Below the pieces are notes generated by a model that ran no database searches, was not told the DNA's origin, and saw nothing but the letters and a program-made list of their open reading frames with translations. The position numbers and the translations under genes were made by a program. Of a stretch of DNA of 64,000 nucleotides, positions 60,587 through 64,000 are shown piece after piece. This DNA comes from Pseudomonadota bacterium. Its GTDB lineage: Bacteria > Pseudomonadota > Alphaproteobacteria > Reyranellales > Reyranellaceae. The DNA lies in the NCBI GenBank assembly GCA_018242505.1, contig JAFEBU010000070.1:1-64000 (forward strand), in the 5' to 3' direction. How positions within the stretch are numbered: position 1 is the first letter of the stretch; each line of letters starts with the position of its first letter.

Positions 60587-61027
60587 TTACCTCAGCGCGT
60601 CTGCCACCGTGATCGGCTGGTCGGCGCGGGTAACGTTGAAGGCGGCCTCCCAGAGGGCGATACGACCATCCTTCATCACCCAGACCTCGACGCCGAAGCC
60701 TTTCATCGCCACACCGGCCTCGGCATCTTCCCACGTGCCGTTCCAGATATTGGTGATGGTGTCGCCCATGAGGCTGCGGAATTCCTTGACCAGCCGATAG
60801 TTCTTCTGCCTGGCGCTGCGGGCGGCGAAGAAGGCGCGCACGGCGGGGCGGCCGCGGAACTCCGGCACGTTGCCGAATCGCACGACGCAGTCGTCAGCGA
60901 AGCCGTCGGCCAGGGCGTCGAGGTCCCAGGGCATGAAGAGCGATTCGACGTGGCGCACGAACGCCCGGGCCTCGTCGATCGTACGGGGATTGGCGTTCTC
61001 ATCCTTACGCACAGGCTGAAGGGCCAT
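60587..61027 (-). CDS. Nuclear transport factor 2-like (SnoaL-type) protein
   Basis: A 146-residue NTF2-fold protein. ARAFVRHVESLFMPWDLDALADGFADDCVVRFGNVPEFRGRPAVRAFF has the typical helix followed by the beta-sheet entrance, with RPAVRAFF in the pocket region. The family includes enzymes and ligand binders with no shared reaction. AGGAGG precedes the start. It is divergent from the acyl-CoA ligase across 85 bases. Confidence 0.78.
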   Translation of the reverse strand: MALQPVRKDENANPRTIDEARAFVRHVESLFMPWDLDALADGFADDCVVRFGNVPEFRGRPAVRAFFAARSARQKNYRLVKEFRSLMGDTITNIWNGTWEDAEAGVAMKGFGVEVWVMKDGRIALWEAAFNVTRADQPITVADALR

Positions 61028-61040
61028 GTTTCCTCCTGGG

Positions 61041-61078
61041 AACGCCTGAGGCGTTCGGCTCGAAACATACTATATAGT
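61041..61078. promoter_or_regulatory. Two palindromes in the NTF2/acyl-CoA ligase divergent region
   Basis: AACGCCTGAGGCGTT at 61041-61055 is a perfect inverted repeat (six-base arms, loop TGA). ACTATATAGT at 61069-61078 is a perfect ten-base palindrome. Both lie in the 85-base gap between divergent genes and could be an operator or a pair of promoter elements. No cognate regulator is identified. Confidence 0.45.
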
Positions 61079-61112
61079 GAGCAGGAGAGCGGCGAGGAGG
61101 GACAGGAGAAGA

Positions 61113-62807
61113 ATGGATCGGTTCTGGCTCAAGAATTATCCGCCGGGCGTACCGGCGGAGATCGATCCGTCGGTTTACCCCAGTCTCGTTTCCCTGATCG
61201 AGGAAAGCTTCGCCAAGTATCGTGACGCCCAAGCCTATGTTTGCATGGGCACGGCGCTCACCTTCGGCGAGATCGACGAACTGTCGAAGGTTCTGGCGGC
61301 CTGGCTGCAGGGGCGTGGGCTTCGGAAGGGTGCGCGCGTGGCGATCATGATGCCGAACGTGCTGCAGTATCCGGTTGCCGTTTTCGCCGTGCTGCGCGCG
61401 GGCTTCATCGCGGTGAACGTCAATCCGCTCTACACTCCGCGCGAGCTTCACCATCAGCTCAAGGACTCGGGTGCCGAGGCCGTGATCGTCCTCGAGAACT
61501 TCGCCACGACCCTGCAGACGGCGCTCGCCGCCGGCGACACGGCCATCAAACACGTGATCGTGGGCGCGATGGGCGATCTTCTGGGTTTCGCCAAAGGCCT
61601 GGTCGTGAACTTCGTCGTGCGTTCGGTCCGCAAGCTGGTGCCGGCGTATGCGCTTCCCGGCCATGTCAAGTTCAAGCAGGCGATGAGGACCGGCAAGGCG
61701 GCGCTCTTCGTGCAGCCCGAGCTGGGGCCGGACGATGTCGCTGTCCTGCAATATACCGGCGGCACGACCGGCATCGCCAAGGGCGCGACACTGCTCCATC
61801 GCACGATCGTCGCCAACCTGCTGGCCTCCGAAGCCTGGATGCAGCCCGGCCTCAAGCGCAAGAACCTCAGCGGACACTTCACGATCGTTTGCGCCCTGCC
61901 GCTCTATCACGTGTTCGCCTTCATCGCCTGCGGGCTCCTGGGCATGCGCACAGGCGCGCTCAACATCCTCATTCCCGATCCACGCGATCTCGGCAGTACG
62001 GTGAAGACGCTTGCAAAATATCGCATCAACATCTTTCCTGGCGTGAACACGCTCTTCAATGCATTGGCCAACCGTGCCGACTTCGCGCGGCTCGATTTCT
62101 CGGGCCTCGCGATCACCAATGGCGGCGGCATGGCCGTGCAGGAAGCAGTGGCGAAGAAGTGGCTCGCCGTCACCGGTTGTCCCATTGTCGAAGGCTATGG
62201 CCTCAGCGAGACCTCGGCCGGCGTCACCTGCAATCCCACCGACTCGGAGGCCTATACCGGCACGATCGGGCTGCCGATGCCGAGCGTCGACATCCAGATC
62301 CTGGACGATCAGGGGCGGGTTCTGCCGCTGGGTGAGGCCGGCGAGATTGCGATCCGCGGGCCGCAGGTGATGCAGGGCTATTGGCAACGGCCGGACGAGA
62401 CGGCGAAGGTCATGACCGCCGACGGCTTCTTCAAGTCGGGCGATATCGGCGTGATGGACGAACGCGGATACGTCAAGATCGTCGATCGCAAGAAGGACAT
62501 GATCGTGGTCTCGGGCTTCAAGGTCTTTCCCAACGAGATCGAAGCCGTCGTCTCGGGGCATCCCGGCGTGGCCGAATGTGCCGTGATCGGCGTGCCCGAT
62601 GACCGGTCGGGCGAGGCGGTGATGCTGTTCGTCGTGAAACGCGATCCCGCGCTCACGCGCGAAATGCTGGCGGCCTTCTGTGCCCGGGAATTCACGGGTT
62701 ACAAGCGCCCGAAATACATCGAATTCCGCACGGAACTGCCCAAGAACAATATCGGCAAGATCCTTCGCCGCGAACTGCGCGAGGAAGTAGTGAAGAAAGC
62801 GGCATGA
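61113..62807 (+). CDS. fadD: Long-chain acyl-CoA ligase (FadD-like)
   Basis: A 564-residue ANL-family enzyme. The AMP-binding motif is YTGGTTGIAKGATLLHR near 214-230, followed by GYGLSETSAGVT near 365, and the hinge SGDIGVMDERGYVKIVDRKKDMIVVSGFKVFPNEIE near 445-480. The catalytic C-terminal Lys is in NNIGKILRREL. It activates fatty acids to acyl-CoA for beta-oxidation or membrane lipid synthesis. The start at 61113 follows GACAGGAGAAGA; the in-frame start at 61077 adds 12 residues and lacks that spacing. Confidence 0.92.
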   Translation: MDRFWLKNYPPGVPAEIDPSVYPSLVSLIEESFAKYRDAQAYVCMGTALTFGEIDELSKVLAAWLQGRGLRKGARVAIMMPNVLQYPVAVFAVLRAGFIAVNVNPLYTPRELHHQLKDSGAEAVIVLENFATTLQTALAAGDTAIKHVIVGAMGDLLGFAKGLVVNFVVRSVRKLVPAYALPGHVKFKQAMRTGKAALFVQPELGPDDVAVLQYTGGTTGIAKGATLLHRTIVANLLASEAWMQPGLKRKNLSGHFTIVCALPLYHVFAFIACGLLGMRTGALNILIPDPRDLGSTVKTLAKYRINIFPGVNTLFNALANRADFARLDFSGLAITNGGGMAVQEAVAKKWLAVTGCPIVEGYGLSETSAGVTCNPTDSEAYTGTIGLPMPSVDIQILDDQGRVLPLGEAGEIAIRGPQVMQGYWQRPDETAKVMTADGFFKSGDIGVMDERGYVKIVDRKKDMIVVSGFKVFPNEIEAVVSGHPGVAECAVIGVPDDRSGEAVMLFVVKRDPALTREMLAAFCAREFTGYKRPKYIEFRTELPKNNIGKILRRELREEVVKKAA

Positions 62808-62841
62808 CGTTAAGATGCGGACCTCGATCGCGGGGAAGAGA

Positions 62842-63282
62842 ATGACGGCAATTCGTTGGATGGTCCTGGGAGCAGTCGGTGTGTCGCTGGCGGCCTGCAA
62901 TACGCCCAAGCCGCAATATGTCCAGCAGCCGACACCGCCGCCCTACCGCAAGGCGCCCGACGGTGCGATCGTCGATAATGCCGGTGTGTTGCTGGATGCC
63001 CAGGGCTACCGTCTCGACAAGAACGGCCAGCGCATCCAGGAGGTGGATATTCCGGCCAAAACGGCGGCCTACCAGACCTCGAACCCGGTGTCCGGCTATT
63101 ACATCAGCAGCACTGGCGCCGAAGCCTCGGGCAACGTGATGTCACCGAGCGAAGGTGCAAGCCAAGGCTATGGCAGCGGCCCCGGTGCAGCTAACGTCGT
63201 GCCCGGCGGCGGGGCGCTGCCACCCCTGCCGGCACCGCTGGTGCCCACGCCAGGCGAGGCGCCGCCCACGCCGCTGCACTAG
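62842..63282 (+). CDS. Proline-rich lipoprotein of unknown function
   Basis: A 146-residue protein with a lipoprotein signal: TAIRWMVLGAVGVSLAAC, with Cys at residue 20 as the lipidation site. The mature part is rich in Pro, Gly, Ala and Thr with a central KAPDGAIVDNAGVLLDAQGYRLDKNG, and ends in a long proline-rich tail (LPPLPAPLVPTPGEAPPTP). The start at 62842 follows GGGGAAGAGA and fits the lipobox; an upstream start at 62815 is possible. Function unknown. It follows fadD by 34 bases. Confidence 0.6.
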   Translation: MTAIRWMVLGAVGVSLAACNTPKPQYVQQPTPPPYRKAPDGAIVDNAGVLLDAQGYRLDKNGQRIQEVDIPAKTAAYQTSNPVSGYYISSTGAEASGNVMSPSEGASQGYGSGPGAANVVPGGGALPPLPAPLVPTPGEAPPTPLH

Positions 63283-63289
63283 GAAGCGG

Positions 63290-64000
63290 CTACTCGATCT
63301 TCACGCCCGCGGCGTGGATGATCGGCGCCCATTTGGCGAGTTCGTCCTTGATGAACTTCGCCGTGCGTTCGGGTGACGTGTCGCTGGCCGGTACGGCAGC
63401 GATATCTTCCAGGAATTTTATGGCGGCCGGATCGGCGATCATTTTTTTCGATGCCTGGTCGATCGCGTCGACCACGTTCCCGGGCGTGCCGGCCGGGCCC
63501 AGGATCAGGTTGAAGGTATAGGCCTCATAGCCTTTCACACCGGCCTCGCTCATGGTTGGGATCTCGGGTGCGATCGAGGCGCGCCTGGAATGGGCGAAGG
63601 CGAGGATGCGCAGCTTGCCGGAGCGATGCTGCTGCAGGGTGGTGCTGAAGGTCTCGAACATCCAGGCGACATTGCCGGCCAGCAGATCCTGGATCGCCGG
63701 TCCCGAGCCCTTATAGGGCACGTGGACGACCTCCATGCCGCCGACCTCGCGTTTGAAGTACTCGCTGGCGAGGTGAAGGATGCTGCCGATGCCCGACGTC
63801 GCGTAGGAATATTTGCCGGGGTTCTTCTTCATCAGCTCGATCAGGCCATCGACCGAGGGCGGCATCGAAGGATGCGTGACCAGCACCAGCGGATTGACGC
63901 AGATCGAGGAGATCGGCGTGAAGTCCTTGATCGGATCGTAGGGCGGTTTGGCGAAGGCCGTTGGATTGATGGCATGGGTGGACGAGGTCGCGAACAGCAG
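63290..64000 (-). CDS. Tripartite tricarboxylate transporter (Bug-type) substrate-binding protein, partial
   Basis: A 236-residue C-terminal part; the frame runs off the window end. Visible features match the Bug/TctC family: THAINPTAFAKPPYDPIKDFTPIS, then NPGKYSYATSGIGSILHLASEYFKRE, VHVPYKGSGPAIQDLLAGNVAWMF and the C-terminal FIKDELAKWAPIIHAAGVKIE. It binds a carboxylate or similar solute in the periplasm. The N-terminus and signal peptide lie outside. The partner membrane genes are not in the window, in line with the many stand-alone Bug genes in alphaproteobacteria. Confidence 0.9.
   Translation of the reverse strand: MLFATSSTHAINPTAFAKPPYDPIKDFTPISSICVNPLVLVTHPSMPPSVDGLIELMKKNPGKYSYATSGIGSILHLASEYFKREVGGMEVVHVPYKGSGPAIQDLLAGNVAWMFETFSTTLQQHRSGKLRILAFAHSRRASIAPEIPTMSEAGVKGYEAYTFNLILGPAGTPGNVVDAIDQASKKMIADPAAIKFLEDIAAVPASDTSPERTAKFIKDELAKWAPIIHAAGVKIE

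Overview
The window is a gene-dense, GC-rich stretch of a bacterial chromosome, most likely from an alphaproteobacterium. The support is an ALAS-type hemA (C4 haem pathway), trmFO, a class II DAHP synthase, a phasin, a full LivFGHM transporter, Bug-type (TTT) binding proteins and frequent GTG starts. The overall gene style resembles soil or freshwater Rhodospirillales/Hyphomicrobiales such as Reyranella, but the genus is a guess. There is no rRNA, CRISPR array, insertion sequence or recognisable phage gene. Every gap above about 200 bases was inspected.

Layout. 1-6901: a catabolic set (class III aminotransferase, ureohydrolase, Fe-dependent alcohol dehydrogenase, M20 peptidase, cupin, CMD-family protein, MlrC/M81 peptidase). 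6898-9500: a small-peptide region with a secreted 125-residue protein, a peroxiredoxin-like/2OG-Fe(II) oxygenase fusion, an orphan bufferin-like Cys-rich peptide, and a tRNA-Val whose 3' half is duplicated 404 bases away. 9536-13512: gph, glmU and glmS (housekeeping and cell-wall precursor genes). 13546-14643: a secreted six-EF-hand protein. 14903-22345: livGFHM followed by three tandem Tat-exported LivJ-type binding proteins. 22400-28999: a second EF-hand protein, gor, class II DAHP synthase, nicotinate phosphoribosyltransferase, a GST and an MFS transporter.

29006-38871: a DsbA/HCCA-isomerase-like protein, hemA, a small membrane protein and an omega-aminotransferase on the minus strand, divergent from a complete Dpp-type peptide ABC operon (dppABCDF-like). 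38941-48086: mixed metabolic genes (PuuD-like membrane protein, squalene-synthase-like protein, hydrolase, LLM oxidoreductase, SDR, two FAD monooxygenases, VOC protein, OmpA-like protein). 48224-55295: zinc-type dehydrogenase, trmFO, RidA, nadE, a CpdA-like phosphoesterase and an Nramp-like transporter. 55299-57793: a decaying patch in which two multiply frameshifted pseudogenes (a serine hydrolase and a cytochrome-c-like protein) flank an intact GST. 57757-64000: HIBADH-type dehydrogenase, DUF445 protein, phasin, NTF2-like protein, acyl-CoA ligase, a lipoprotein and a partial Bug-type binding protein.

Together the genes describe a heterotroph that scavenges peptides, amino acids and amides (Liv, Dpp, M20, M81, aminotransferases, ureohydrolase) and oxidises aromatic or xenobiotic compounds (FAD monooxygenases, LLM, VOC, GSTs). 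The least ordinary features are the orphan bufferin-like precursor beside a fused 2OG oxygenase, the tRNA-Val att-like scar, the triplicated Tat-type LivJ genes, and a LivG whose ABC signature motif is not recognisable.
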